Counted from the stretch's first letter, positions 47,103 through 58,142 are shown. The stretch is 64,000 bases of DNA from Anomaloglossus baeobatrachus (GCF_048569485.1 NC_134357.1:234580735-234644734); one strand, 5' to 3'. Numbers and translations: made by a program. The notes: generated by a model from the sequence alone, not told the origin.

Positions 47103-47457
47103 CTAAGAAAACAAGACAGTGACATCCTAAAAGACAACATATACAGTACAGTCAGCTGAACTCATCTATCTGGTGGAATTGGCCGATGCTCTGATGTCTC
47201 TGGGGCTTCCAGACTCTTTTCTAACAGACGATGTTAAGGTAGAAAAGTATCGGGAAGTTTTAAAATGAAGTGTCCGCTACTTTTGCTCTCCAGCTAGATC
47301 GGCTGCTACCAGGGATGTCTGCTAATGGCCCACTGTGCTCTGCCCATAAATACATGAAAGCTCGAGCCACTTAAAGGAACTCTGTGATTGGAAAATGACA
47401 GATTGTATCAGGACTTCGGTAAAATATATCTTTGTACAGTGTTAGCCAGTAGAGATA

Positions 47458-47634
47458 AAAAAGAGAATTTTGTTTACTTACCGTAAATTCTTTTTCTTAT
47501 AGTTCCGACATGGGAGACCCAGACCATGGGTGTATAGCTTCTGCCTCCGGAGGACACACAAAGTACTACACTAAAAAGTGTAGCTCCTCCCTCCGAGCAT
47601 ATACACCCCCTGGATGACCAAATCTAGCCAGTTT
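47458..47634 (-). repeat. DIRS terminal repeat, 3' end of element
   Basis: The outer 52 bp (AGAGAATTTTGTTTACTTAC...) are unique to this end. The inner 125 bp (TGGGAGACCCAGACCATGGG to AAATCTAGCCAGTT) are the inverted partner of 53171-53295. Confidence 0.88.
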
Positions 47635-47768
47635 AGTGCAAAAGCTGAAGGAGGACATCCACCCACAAGTAGAGAGAGTAAAACCCGGAACAACCGGAAC
47701 CTCTGTCTACAACAACAGCCGGTGAAAACACACGGAACAAGAACTGCCAACAGGCAACAGGGAGGGTG

Positions 47769-47870
47769 CTGGGTCTCCCATGTCGGAACTATAAGAAAAA
47801 GAATTTACGGTAAGTAAACAAAATTCTCTTTTTCTTCATCGTTCCTTATGGGAGACCCAGACCATGGGAC
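47769..47870. repeat. DIRS internal complementary region
   Basis: 47769-47830 is the reverse complement of the left terminus (47461-47522). 47831-47870 is the reverse complement of the right terminus (53272-53313). The two end-specific extensions are thus joined head to head inside the element, which is the diagnostic DIRS template for closing a circular intermediate. Confidence 0.9.
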
Positions 47871-47932
47871 GTCTCAAAGCAGTCCATGGGTGGGAAATAA
47901 ACAGAAAACTGAGAAGTAGGCAAAACCTAACT

Positions 47933-49000
47933 TCACAAATGGGCGACAGCCGCCTGAAGGATGCGTCTGCCCAAGCTCGCATCTGCCGAAGCATGAGCAT
48001 GCACTTGGTAGTGCTTCGAAAAGGTGTGCAGACTAGACCAAGTGGCAGCCTGACAGACCTGCTGAGCCGTAGCCTGGTGCCTGAAAGCCCAAGAGGCACC
48101 GACAGCTCTCGTCGAGTGCGCCTTGATCCCCGGCGGGGGAGGCACCAGAGTACACTGGTAGGCATCGGATATGGCCGACCTAATCCAACGAGCTAGGGTC
48201 GGTTTAGAAGCCGAGAGACCCTTGCGCTGACCTGTGGTCAGCACAAAAAGAGAGGTGCACCGTCTAAGAGCAGCGGTGCGTGACACATAGATCCGGAGCG
48301 CCCGCACCAAATCTAACGTATGCAACGCTTTCTCAAAGCGATGAACAGGAGCCGGTCAAAGGGAAGGCAATGAAATGTCCTGGTTAAGGTGGAAAGGAGA
48401 CACCACCTTAGGGAGAAAGTCCGGAGTCGGACGGAGAACCACCTTGTCTTGGTGAAAAACCAAAAAGGGTGACTCCGAAGAGAGCGCAGCCAAATCAGAG
48501 ACTCTCCTGAGAGAAGTTATGGCCACCAGAAAGACCACTTTCTGTGAAAGTCGAAACAAAGAAACCTCCCTAAGAGGCTCAAAGGGGGGTTTCTGTAAGG
48601 CCGTGAGGACCAGATTAAGGTCCCAGGGATCCAAAGGCCGCCGATAAGGAGGAATGATGTGAGATGCGCCCTGCATGAAGGTGCGCACCTGGGCCAGTCG
48701 GGCGATACGCTGCTGGAACAACACTGACAGAGCCGAGACCTGTCCCTTGAGGGAATTGAGGGATAGTCCTAGCTGCAGACCGGACTGTAGAAAGGACAGG
48801 ATGGTCGGCAAGGAAAAAAGCCAAAGGAGCATGGCCGGAAGAGCGACACCAGGACAGGAAAATTCTCCAAGTCCTGTGGTAAATCCTGGCCGAGGAAGAC
48901 TTCCGAGCCTGAGTCATAGTGGAGATGACCTCGGAAGGAATGCCTGAAGCCGTCAGGATCCAGGACTCAAGAGCCACGCCGTCAATCTGAGAGCCGCAGA
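47933..49000 (-). pseudogene. DIRS tyrosine recombinase region
   Basis: Minus-strand remains of a lambda-type recombinase: an N-terminal core-binding part (ARIYHRTWRIFLSWCRSSG), a middle part with ITSLRRVSDLAALSS (the first catalytic Arg context), and a C-terminal part with KAHSTRAVGASWAF (H-x2-R-like box) and ATWSSLHTFSKHY (the tyrosine motif). The enzyme joins circular DNA to the genome. The region has some of the element's breaks. Confidence 0.82.
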
Positions 49001-49099
49001 ATTCTGGCGGAAAAACGGACCTTGTGAGAGAAGGTCTGGGCGGTCCGGGAGATGCCACGGCACCTCTACGGACAGATGGAGCAGGTCTGGGTACCAAGC

Positions 49100-51262
49100 T
49101 CACCTGGGCCAGTCTGGAGCAATGATTATGACCCGACGGCCCTCCATTCTGATCTTGCGCAGGACTCTGGGCAAGAGAGCTAGAGGGGGAAACACGTAGG
49201 CCAGACGGAACTGGGACCAATCCTGAACCAGCGCGTCCGCTGCCAAGGCCTGAGGATCGTGGGAGCGAGCCACATAAACCGGGACCTTGTTGTTGTGCCG
49301 GGATGCCATGAGATCCACTTCCGGCGTGCCCCACTTGCGGCAGATTGACCGGAACACTGCCGGATGCAGGGCCCACTCGCCGCTGTCCACGGTTTGACGG
49401 CTGAGATAATCTGCCTCCCAGTTTTCTACGCCTGGGATGTGGACTGCGGATATGGTGGACTTGGAGTCCTCCGTCCACTGAAGGATACGTTGAACCTCCA
49501 ACATTGCTAGGCGGCTGCGAGTCCCGCCCTGGTGATTGATGTAGGCAACTGCTGTCGCGTTGTCTGACTGGACTCGGATGTGCTTGCCCGCCAACAGGTG
49601 GTGAAAGGCTACGAGAGCTAGGAGCACAGCTCTGATTTACAGCACATTGATTGAGAGGGCTGATTCGGACGGAGTCCAAGTGCCCTGTGCTCGGTGGTGG
49701 AGAAACACTGCTCCCCAGCCGGATAGACTGGCATCCGTGGTGAGAATCACCCAGGACGGGATCAGAAAGGAGCGTCCCTGGGATAGAGAGAGGGGCCGAA
49801 GCCACCATTGAAGAGAGCTCCTGGTCTGTGGCGACAGAGCCACTAGCCTGTGCAAGGAAGAGGTCCGCTTGTCCCAACAGCGGAGAATGTCGAGCTGCAG
49901 GGGACGCAGATGGAACTGGGTAAAGGGAACCGCTTCCATTGACGCCACCATTATACCCAGCACCTGCATGAGGTGCCTGATGGAATGACGGCGGGGCCTC
50001 AACAGAGAGCGCACCGCCAGATGAAGGGACTGCTGTTTGACTAAGGGCAGCTTCACAAGTGCCGGCAGAGTCTCGAATTGCATCCCTAGGTACCTAAGTT
50101 TCTGGGTCGGGGTCAGAGTGGACTTGGGAAGATTGACAAGCCACCCGAATTGAACAAGCGTGGCGAGAGTGAGCGAGACACTCCGCTGACAGTCTGCACT
50201 GGATGAAGCCTTGACTAGAAGGTCGTCCAGGTAAGGAATCACTGCCAACCCCTGGAGGTGAAGAACCGCAACCACTGCTGCCATGACCTTGGTGAATACT
50301 CGAGGGGCCGTGGCTAACCCGAAGGGGAGAGCCACGAATTGGAAATGTTCCTCTCCGATTGCAAAACGTAGCCAACGCTGGTGCGAAACTGCAATTGGCA
50401 CATGCAAATAGGCATCTCTGATGTCGATGGATGCTAGAAAATCTCCTTGGGTCATTGAGGCAATGACTGATCGCAGAGATTCCATGCGAAAGTGCCGCAC
50501 CTGAACATGCTTGTTGAGAAGCTTGAGATCCAGGATGGGCTGGAAGGAACCGTCCTTCTTGGGGACTAGGAAGAGATTTGAGTAGAAACCTCTGAACCGT
50601 TCCCGGGCGGGAACCGGTACAATTACTCCGTTGGCCTGCAATGATGCCACGGCCTGAGAGAAGGCGGCGGCTTTGGAGCAGGGGGGAGTGGACAGAAAAA
50701 ATCTGTTTGGCGGGCTGGAAGAGAATTCTATCCTGTAGCCGTGGGAGATGATATCCCGCACCCACTGATCGGAGACGTGTTGAAACCACACGTCGCCAAA
50801 GTGGGAGAGCCTGCCACCGACCAAGGACGTTGCTGGCGCGGCCAGATAGTCAAGAGGAGGCTGCCTTAGTGGCAGCGGCTCCTCCGTTCTTCTGAGGACG
50901 CGGCTTCGTGCGCCAGGTGGGTTTTCGATCCTTGGCTGAGTTAGTGGACGAAGCTGAGTGCTTAGAGGATGACCAGTTAGAGGAAAGAAAGGAACGAAAC
51001 CTCGACTGGTTCCTGCCCTGGACAGGTTTCCTGGTTTTAGTTTGTGGCAAGGAAGTACTCTTCCCGCCAGTAGCTTCCTTAATAATTTCATCCAGTTGTT
51101 CACCGAACAGCCGGGATCCAGCAAAAGGGAGCCCAGCAAGGTACTTCTTGGAAGAAGCGTCTGCTTTCCACTCTCGAAGCCACAAGATCCTGCGGATCGC
51201 GAGGGAATTAGCGGAAGCCACCGCCGTGCGGTGAGAAGCCTCCAGAATGGCAGACATGGCAT
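49100..51262 (-). pseudogene. DIRS reverse transcriptase, RNase H and methylase-like region
   Basis: Reverse transcriptase with FYSNLFLVPKKDGSFQPILD, SIDIRDAYLHVPI, ALPFGLATAPRVFTK and the catalytic IPYLDDLLVKA, followed by RNase H (TTDASLSGWGAVF, QSDNATAVAYINHQGG). The end of the region has VDLMASRHNNKVPVYVAR and YVFPPLALLPRVLRKI, the stretch others have likened to a DNA adenine methylase in DIRS elements. Overlaps the end of gag, as is usual for the group. It includes part of the element's few breaks. Confidence 0.87.
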
Positions 51263-52319
51263 AGGATGAAAAAGCCGAAGCCTGGGAAGTTAAGGCAACC
51301 ATTTCGGGCATAGAGTCCCTGGTGAGGGAATGCATCTCCGCCAGAGAAGCAGAGACGGCCTTAAGAGCCCACACTGCTGCAAAAGACGGGGAGAACGAGG
51401 CCCCTGCCGCTTCATATACAGATTTGGCCAGAAGGTCAACCTGGTGGTCAGTGGAATCCTTAAGTGAGGTGCCATCCGCCACAGATACAACTGTCCGGGC
51501 TGAGATTCTAGACACCGGAGGATCTACCTTTGGTGAATGAGCCCACTCCTTGACCACCTCTGGTGGAAAGGGAAAACGGTCATCAGAACTACGCTTTGGA
51601 AAGCGTTTGTCAGGACAGGCCCTGGGTTTGGTCACAGTGGTCTGAAAACTGGAGTGGTTAAAAAACATACTCCTTGCTCTCTTAGGTGAGGTAAACTGGT
51701 GTTTTTCTACCAGAGAGGCTTGTTCCTCTGACACTGGTGGATTGAGGTCCAGTACGGAATTAATGGACGCAATCAAATCACTAACGTCTGCATCACCTTC
51801 GGTTAGATCAATGGGGTACATAGAGGTAGCGTCCGAGCCCACAGTAAAGGCATCCTCCTCGCCCTGCGATCCAGCTCGTGAATCAGAGCTGTGGGACGAG
51901 GAAGAAGAATCCCTGCGTCTCCGTTTAGGAGGACGGGGTCTGGGAACAGATGAAAAATCCTCTGTGAGCTCTGCAGAGCGAGTCGGAGCAGCAGAGGCGC
52001 CCTGAGAAGGGGGCTGATGCATGGTCAGCAGAGTCCGGGACAGCTGTCCCATGGAGTCGGCAAAGGACTGGGAGATAGCGTTAGAAAACGATGCTACCCA
52101 AGCCGGGGGTTCAGCCACCCAGGCTGGAGCAGCCGGAGGGACCCCTGGGGAGACTCCAGGCTGAGGCACCACCATGTTAGAGCAGGCATCACAATGTGGA
52201 TATGTGCTCGGTTCAGGCAGTATGAGCTTACATGCAGTGCATATAGAGTAAAGCCTTGCAGCCTTGATCCTAGTGAGAGACATGCTGCTGAGGTGGAGGC
52301 TCTGCAGTAAAGAACACAC
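50850..52319 (-). CDS. DIRS gag-like protein
   Basis: Open frame of 489 codons at the 5' end of the element. It has a CTACKLILPEP...CDAC zinc-ribbon-like start, a basic KRRRRDSSSSSHSSDSR tract (nuclear-localisation-like), a helical body (LAIRRILWLREWKADASSKKYLAGLPFAGSRLFG, a stretch conserved among vertebrate DIRS gag proteins) and a basic, Ser-rich C-terminus. It probably packages the element RNA. The start Met could instead be the one ten codons in (MSLTRIKAARLY). Confidence 0.8.
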   Translation of the reverse strand: MCSLLQSLHLSSMSLTRIKAARLYSICTACKLILPEPSTYPHCDACSNMVVPQPGVSPGVPPAAPAWVAEPPAWVASFSNAISQSFADSMGQLSRTLLTMHQPPSQGASAAPTRSAELTEDFSSVPRPRPPKRRRRDSSSSSHSSDSRAGSQGEEDAFTVGSDATSMYPIDLTEGDADVSDLIASINSVLDLNPPVSEEQASLVEKHQFTSPKRARSMFFNHSSFQTTVTKPRACPDKRFPKRSSDDRFPFPPEVVKEWAHSPKVDPPVSRISARTVVSVADGTSLKDSTDHQVDLLAKSVYEAAGASFSPSFAAVWALKAVSASLAEMHSLTRDSMPEMVALTSQASAFSSYAMSAILEASHRTAVASANSLAIRRILWLREWKADASSKKYLAGLPFAGSRLFGEQLDEIIKEATGGKSTSLPQTKTRKPVQGRNQSRFRSFLSSNWSSSKHSASSTNSAKDRKPTWRTKPRPQKNGGAAATKAASS

Positions 52320-53170
52320 TCCTTCAGAATGACCCCCAGAGAGTGTATAAGAAAGTCCACAACCAGAAGTTGTGGCTTACCAGACCGTTTTATGTGCCCT
52401 CCGGATTCCACAGCTTGGACCCCCAGACAGATTGCAGAGCTGCAGCAGCCAGCACCGATCAGTGTGTGAACGCTGATAAAATGGCGCCGGAGTGAGGAGG
52501 GGGGGCGGGGCTTAGTCCAAGAGCGGGAACCGGAGGGCCAAGGAGAAATACAGGGGAGGGAAACATCTCCTCAGAGAGGAGTGTCCTCCCCTGTGCTGGA
52601 CGGCCGGTGGGCGGCGCCGCACTGTCCCCTTGCATGACTGACATGCAGGGGCAGTGAAAACGAAAGTAGGCCGCAGCCGAAGCCGGGGCCTAAATTTTTC
52701 CATGCGGCCGACGAGCAGGCACCCTCGGCGCGGTTCTCAGGAAAAAAACAGAGAACCGGCCGGAAATCACAGCAAAGTTATATAACACACTCTCCCCACA
52801 GTAAATGTACAAGGGACCCTTCAATAACGTCTCAATACTTAGCTTATGAGACACAGGGCCAGGTCCCTGAGGGATGAGCACTCCGTCCGGCAGGGTCCTG
52901 AAAGGGCTGCGGATGGAGACCGGTCTCCTGCAAAGCAGTGAGAACCGTGATGGCTCCCACTTCAAGCCAGAGCCCGAGGGATGGTGAAGAAGCGCGGCAT
53001 GTAAGGCTCCAGCCTTGTAAAATCAACCTTAACAGCACCGCCGACACAGTGGGGTGAGAAGGGACATGCCGGGAGTCCAGCTTGGACCCGCTTTTCTTCC
53101 AACTCTTTAAAATCAAAAATCAAAAATGAATGCATGTGTGGATGTGTGACCTCCTGAACACAAAGTATTG

Positions 53171-53313
53171 AACTGGCTAGATTTGGTCATCCAGGGGGTG
53201 TATATGCTCGGAGGGAGGAGCTACACTTTTTAGTGTAGTACTTTGTGTGTCCTCCGGAGGCAGAAGCTATACACCCATGGTCTGGGTCTCCCATAAGGAA
53301 CGATGAAGAAAAA
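53171..53313 (-). repeat. DIRS terminal repeat, 5' end of element
   Basis: Inner part AACTGGCTAGATTTGG through CCATGGTCTGGGTCTCCCAT is the inverted partner of 47510-47634. The last 18-20 bp (AAGGAACGATGAAGAAAAA) are unique to this end. Confidence 0.88.
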
Positions 53314-53399
53314 TTGTTTAAAAGAACTGAAGTGAGTGATACTGAGGAGTGGTTGATACCTTTTAATGGCTAACTGAAAAGATGGTAATAATAGCAAGC

Positions 53400-53428
53400 T
53401 TTCGAGACTACTCAGGCCTCTTCTTCAG
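53400..53428 (-). ncRNA. Hammerhead-ribozyme-like core (left arm)
   Basis: Read on the minus strand: CTGAAGA, then AGAGGC-CTGAGTA-GTCTC as a five-pair stem with loop (one G-U pair), then GAAA. These are the conserved CUGANGA and GAAA boxes around stem II of a hammerhead. Stems I and III and a cleavage NUH were not established. Confidence 0.35.
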
Positions 53429-53932
53429 GCTCAGTATAACACAAAATCTGAAGAGTCACATATTTATACACAACAAGACATAGAATGGGGCAGTAAACAA
53501 AACAAGTTATGTGAAGCAGAACTACCAGTATGGCAAGAGGACAAACTGTTGTACCCATAAATATTGCTGCAGTTCAGTGTGAACATTTTATTGTCCTCTG
53601 ATTAGAGTCTGGTACGGGCTGTGATGCCCCCCCCCTCCCCCCGGATGGCCTGATGAGCACATCTCCTAATTGATGTAAAAAGACATGAACATCTTTTTAC
53701 ATCAACTCTGACCATCCGGGGAAGGGGGGGGGCGCATCACAGCCCGGACCAGACTCTAATCAGAGGACAATAAAACCTTCACACTGAACTGCAGCAATAT
53801 TTATGGCTACAACAGTTTGTCCTCTTGCCATACTGGTAGTTCTGCTTTACATAACTTGTTTTATTTACTGCCCCATTCTATGTCATGTTGTGTATAAATA
53901 TGTGACTCTCCAGATTTTGTGTTATACTGAGC

Positions 53933-53961
53933 CTGAAGAAGAGACCTGAGTAGTCTGGAAA
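53933..53961 (+). ncRNA. Hammerhead-ribozyme-like core (right arm)
   Basis: Inverted partner of the motif at 53400-53428: CTGAAGA, AGAGAC-CTGAGTA-GTCT, then GGAAA. Stem II has four clear pairs; the closing pair is lost compared with the other arm. Confidence 0.35.
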
Positions 53962-54052
53962 GCTGCTATTATTACCATCTTTTCAGTTAGCCATTAAAAG
54001 GTATCAACCACTGAGGACTTCAGTTCTTTTAAACAACTTTGTATCAGGACTT

Positions 54053-54845
54053 GCAATTTTCACACTGGCCACCAGGGGTAATATTAGACCTGTACTCAAA
54101 AATGAGTTAATATATTCAATTAGAATTAAAATTAATTCAACTTTACAAAAATCCTCATTCACTTAAGTGTGGATTTTTAAAAATCTGCTTCCACGACCAT
54201 AGGGGGCCATGAAAAAGGTAAATAAAATCCTTATACTCAGCACACCGTTTACCCCTATCAGTCTCTCTGCTCCTCAGTCACCAATTCGTTATGGCTTCAT
54301 ATAATTGCAGTGGTGATCTGAAGATGCGGCAGAACCAGACAGGTGATGGTAAAGACCGTAGGTCACAGAGGTGAGAGGTGAAGAGATAAGGATTTTTTTC
54401 ATCAAACCTTTATTATGCCCTTGGTTTGGACAGCCCCAGATCATAACATTCATAGACAATAACTTCTCAGAAAATTGAATGTGCCAGGAAAATGTATGCG
54501 AACAGGCAAATTCCATATGTGCTTGATCTTCTCAATACAACTTTTAGGAAATAGCTGAAGAAAAAGAAACTGTGAGAGGGGTGCTGCCTTTTTTGCTCTC
54601 AGTTCACATACTGGGGGCTGGTGGAAGGTGGGTTATTCAGCTCCTTTGACATGGTGTTTGTGCTGTGTGGCGGCCATTCTGTGGTGATTTTGTGCCCATG
54701 GAGCGGTGTGGCCTGGAGTCTTGGGAATTCAACCTTGCAGCATGGGTGTTGTAAGGCATCAGGTCACCTGCCCTGTTGGTGTACTGTTGCTGCTGCGGTG
54801 GATGGCACACAGTGCCACACCTTTAAGGCTAAAATAATGTAGGGA
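54053..54845. other. Intron of copy A, paralogous to B at 24785-25430
   Basis: CAATTTTCACACTGG, GTACTCAAAAATGAGTTAATAT and ATAAGGATTTTTTTC tie it to B. No gene. Confidence 0.5.
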
Positions 54846-56205
54846 CTAGTGCTGAGCGGACCCGGACTGTAAACGTTCAGATCCGCGCGGTTTCAGCGCT
54901 ATCCCCGGGCCGGACCCGGGCGCGGGATTCCGGCTGCACGATCCGGAAACAGCAATTAATAAAAGTGTTAAAAACAATAAATAAATGAGCGTTTCATACT
55001 TACCAGACTCTGTCATGGTGGCACACTTGCTTCCTGGTCGCGCTTTCACTTCCTGTGCTGTGCATGCAATCACAAAGCTTTCCGTGTTTTCCCTGCCCAC
55101 CGGCCGTCCTCTCAGCTGTGATTGGTTCCTGGCTGACGCGCCCCCAGCCTGTGACAGCTCTGCCGTGCAGTCATCGCAGCTCAGTAATAGGCTGCTAGGC
55201 TGCACTCAGAGCAGGCAGCCGTGCTCTATGGCTGCTCGCTCTGACATGTAGCAGAGCTAGATGTGACGCCGCTGGATGTCGTGTGGATCACGCCGGAGGG
55301 CTGTGGTGGGATAATAAAGTGGTGAAGGAGGAGGCTGCGTTTCTACTTTATTCCAAATAAAGGATTTCCCTGTGTCTTGTTTATTTACAGGTTTGTGATG
55401 CGGGTATCTCACAGACGCCCGTGCGATCACAAACCTGGGGTTTAATAACAGCCATGCGCTGTTATTAACCCCTGCTATTACCTTGATTGCCACCGCACCA
55501 GGGCAATCAGGATGAGCCGATATCGCACCGGAATGACCACATCTAACAGATGCGACATACCGGACGGCTGCGGGCTGAGGATATACCAGCCCCCGGCCGG
55601 CGTTATGGCTAGATGTGAAGATTAGGGGGGGAAAATCGCACGTCGTTTTTGTTTGTTTTTTTTTTTTTACTTTCACCGGAGTCACACGTGTGAGGGGCCC
55701 ACGCGAGTCTGCCATGGCAACACCCGGCAGCCTCGCACGTGTGACTCTGGGCACTGTATACACAGCACAGATACTGCGCGACGGCTGAGGCTGCAGCTGA
55801 GCGCTATAACTGTGCTGCCGAGTGTTTACTACTGTGAACTGACCGACAGACTGTACTGCTTTCCCCGCCCACCGGCCATCCTGTGATTGGTTGCAGTTAG
55901 CTGCCACTCAGGATGGGGGCGTGTCTAGCTGCAACCAACACGTGCCGGTGGCCAGGGAAAACAATGAATATTGAATTGTCGGCTCCGGAAGGTAACAGCG
56001 TGACCCGGAAGGAGTGTGCCGCCATGACAGCACCTCGGTGAGCATGCCGCACTCGCTCCCAGCCCCCTACACAAACGTTTTTACCCTCCGGATTCCGGTC
56101 CCCATTGACTTATATGGGCACCGGATTCCGGAGCGGATCGGATTCTTTTTTAAATCTGTTAGTGATCCGCCCGCCCCGGATTATTGGCCGTTCGATCAGC
56201 TCTAG
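54846..56205. mobile_element. Non-autonomous DNA transposon (1.36 kb), superfamily open
   Basis: Ends GACTAGTGCTGAGCGGACCC and CGTTCGATCAGCTCTAGTA are inverted partners with mismatches, and the same phrase pair CCGGATTCCGG/GGATTCCGG recurs near each end. The middle (CAAATAAAGGATTTCCC, GCTGTTATTAACCCC, TTGCCACCGCACCAGGGCAATCAG) matches 19735-20110. Copy B lacks it. The 216-codon minus frame is a by-product of GC-rich repeat DNA. Confidence 0.5.
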
Positions 56206-56530
56206 TAAGGACCCATTCAGAGGTTCTCCGTGAAGTGGCAGTGGCTTCATACAGTCTGATTAGAATATTAAATCAAGAACCTCATGCTCAGGTGTATACA
56301 TTTTTGCCTAGCAGCACTAGATCAACTGATGATTTTTGGATGTGTGCTCCATGTCTTTTTCTTCAGCTATATCAGCACTACTTTTACTTGTTCTTTTTAG
56401 AAGCCACAGAAAAAAAACCCAATACCTTGGCTCCCGCACTACTGACATTCTAACATGTACTCTCTGGACATAGGTCCCTGTGGAGGAAGGGGGCTGTAAC
56501 ATTGTGATGTACTCTGTATGGAGGCATTAC

Positions 56531-56595
56531 CTTTCCCTGTAATCCGGTCTGCGATGACACTAAAATTACGGCAAAGTCTTCTACACAGAGTAGGA
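56531..56595 (-). pseudogene. Degenerate KRAB-like exon of copy A
   Basis: The minus frame reads CVEDFAVILVSSQTGLQGK up to a donor at 56530-56529 (GGAAAG|GTAATG). It aligns with the first half of frog KRAB-like boxes and would join in phase 0 to KWNYLE. I could not find an acceptor giving the matching phase, so it may be skipped. The YFSMEEW core of the box is replaced by ILVSSQTGLQGK. Confidence 0.4.
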
Positions 56596-56657
56596 CATGT
56601 GTGTCTTGTATACGGCTAGTGATCAGTGGGAAAACTGAAAGATTTTCATTTTTTTTT

Positions 56658-56761
<104 letters not shown>

Positions 56762-56905
56762 ATTAAAAACAAAATTCAAATACATTTACCCTAAACACTG
56801 GAGTTAAATAATAGGCCATTTTCTGAATGAACTTTATAGAAACCTGACTATGATAAAATGATAATCCAGGCACCTCCCTTGTGGTACTGTCCCAGCAGCT
56901 CTCAC

Positions 56906-57088
56906 CTCTCCAGTCAAAAGATGAATGATCTTGTATGTAAGCGCTAAGATTTTGTCATCATTGTTCCTCTCGTGCATTAGCGCATGAGGAAGACGCAGGG
57001 ATATACGGTTCTGCGTCTTGCTCCACCCTCCAGATCCATGTTTCCTGAGAGAGTCGCTCTGATCGGTTTTCTTCACGATTATACAGTC
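56906..57088 (-). CDS. Zinc finger gene copy A, FAX-region exon 2
   Basis: 183 bp, acceptor CCAACATACAG, donor GTGAGA, phase 0 at both ends. Encodes DCIIVKKTDQSDSLRKHGSG, GWSKTQNRISLRLPHALM and HERNNDDKILALTYKIIHLL-TGE, five or so residues different from B. The VVKK-type start is closer to the family consensus than the IMKK of B. Confidence 0.83.
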
Positions 57089-57568
57089 CTGTATGTTGGT
57101 CACAAACAGAAGTTATCCTCCAGAGGTAGAAATCCTTCCTGTTTTTACTTATTTGGGTCAAGATTAATGGAAATAGTGATAGCATGACCTTCTGAAAAGC
57201 CCTGTCCCTACATACTTAGTGCAACACAGCATGAAAACTTTTATATTCTGGTTCAACACATCAATATCGCACCTTACACTACACTGGTGAACAAATGAGA
57301 GCCAAAAACGTATGCCCCTACCTGCCTGTTCACGCAAAGGGAGCTTACGGCTGTGTTCAAACATTGCGAAAAATCTGTAACAAATCTGTAATGTCTCCGC
57401 AGACAGATTCCTCACACATTACTTGCGGATTAGTGTGTGGTTTTCACCCTACTCCTTTTACTAAAACACAATGAAAATCTACCTAATAATGAGCCTGCGG
57501 CAGAAATCTACACCATGCTTCCATTTTCATGCAGATTTTACTCTACAGCGACTGACTGGGACTCGAAG

Positions 57569-58142
57569 GCGGGCTTTGCACACTACGATATCGCAGGTGC
57601 GATGTCGGTGGGGTCCAATTGAAAATTACGTACTTCCGGCATCGCATGCGACATCGTAGTGTGTAAAGGCTCGATGATACGATTAACGAGCGCAAAAGCG
57701 TCGTAATCGTATCATCGGTGCAGCGTCGGCGTAATCCATGACGCGACGGTCCGATGTTGTTCCTCGCTCCTGCGGCAGCACACATTGCTGTGTGTGAAGC
57801 CGCAGGAGCGAGGAACATCTCCTACCGGCGTCACTGCGGCTTCCGTAGGATATGCGGAAGGAAGGAGGTGGGCGGGATGTTTACATCCCGCTCATCTCCG
57901 CCCCTATTGGCCGCCTGCCGTGTGACGTCGCAGTGACGCTGCACGACCCGCCCCCTTAATAAGGAGGTGGGTCGCCGGCCAGAGCGACGGTCGCAGGACA
58001 GGTGAGTCCATGTGAAGCTGCCGTAGCGATAATGTTCGCTACGGCAGCTATCACAAGGATATCGCAGTTGCGACGGGGGCGGGCACTATCGCGCTCAGCA
58101 TCGCAGCATCGGCCTGCGATGTCGCAGCGTGCAAAGTGCCCC
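57569..58142. mobile_element. Harbinger-type MITE, same subfamily as 25503-26044
   Basis: Ends GGCGGGCTTTGCACACTACGA and TGTCGCAGCGTGCAAAGTGCCC, with TAA at 58143. The body aligns with 25503-26044. It is in an intron of copy A; copy B has none here. Confidence 0.72.

Larger units (their letters stand above)
47458..53313 (-). mobile_element. DIRS-type tyrosine-recombinase retrotransposon
   Basis: 5.9-kb element on the minus strand with inverted terminal repeats (47510-47634 against 53171-53295), an internal complementary region at 47769-47870, and gag, RT/RNase H and tyrosine recombinase regions in that order. DIRS elements circularise through the internal complementary region and integrate by recombinase, so they leave no target duplication; none is seen. 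The coding regions look largely present but carry a handful of breaks (roughly three to five). It sits in an A-rich spot of a Penelope-like element within an intron of copy A. Treated as a fossil. Confidence 0.9.
47417..54038. mobile_element. Penelope-like retroelement fragment (candidate), split by a DIRS element
   Basis: TTGTATCAGGACTT stands at 47403-47416 and again at 54039-54052, a 14-bp target duplication of the kind made by retroposition. Copy B has the single, uninterrupted TTTTTATCAGGACTTACAATTTTCAC at 24770. The element starts CGGTAAAATATATC and continues after the DIRS as a large inverted pair (53314-53510 and 53860-54038: AAAAGAACTGAAGT, CCTTTTAATGGCTAACTG, AGATGGTAATAATAG). Each arm carries CTGAAGA and GAAA around a short stem, like the hammerhead cores known from Penelope-like elements. 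No reverse transcriptase remains, so the family call is an inference. Confidence 0.5.

Noticed and set aside
48615-49877. 420-codon minus frame as a separate gene
   Set aside because: Largely an out-of-frame shadow over the DIRS RT/RNase H region, with only its end belonging to the recombinase region.
55257-55907. 216-codon minus frame
   Set aside because: Lies inside the 54846-56205 element whose sequence is shared with 19735-20110; GC-rich repeat DNA, no domain.
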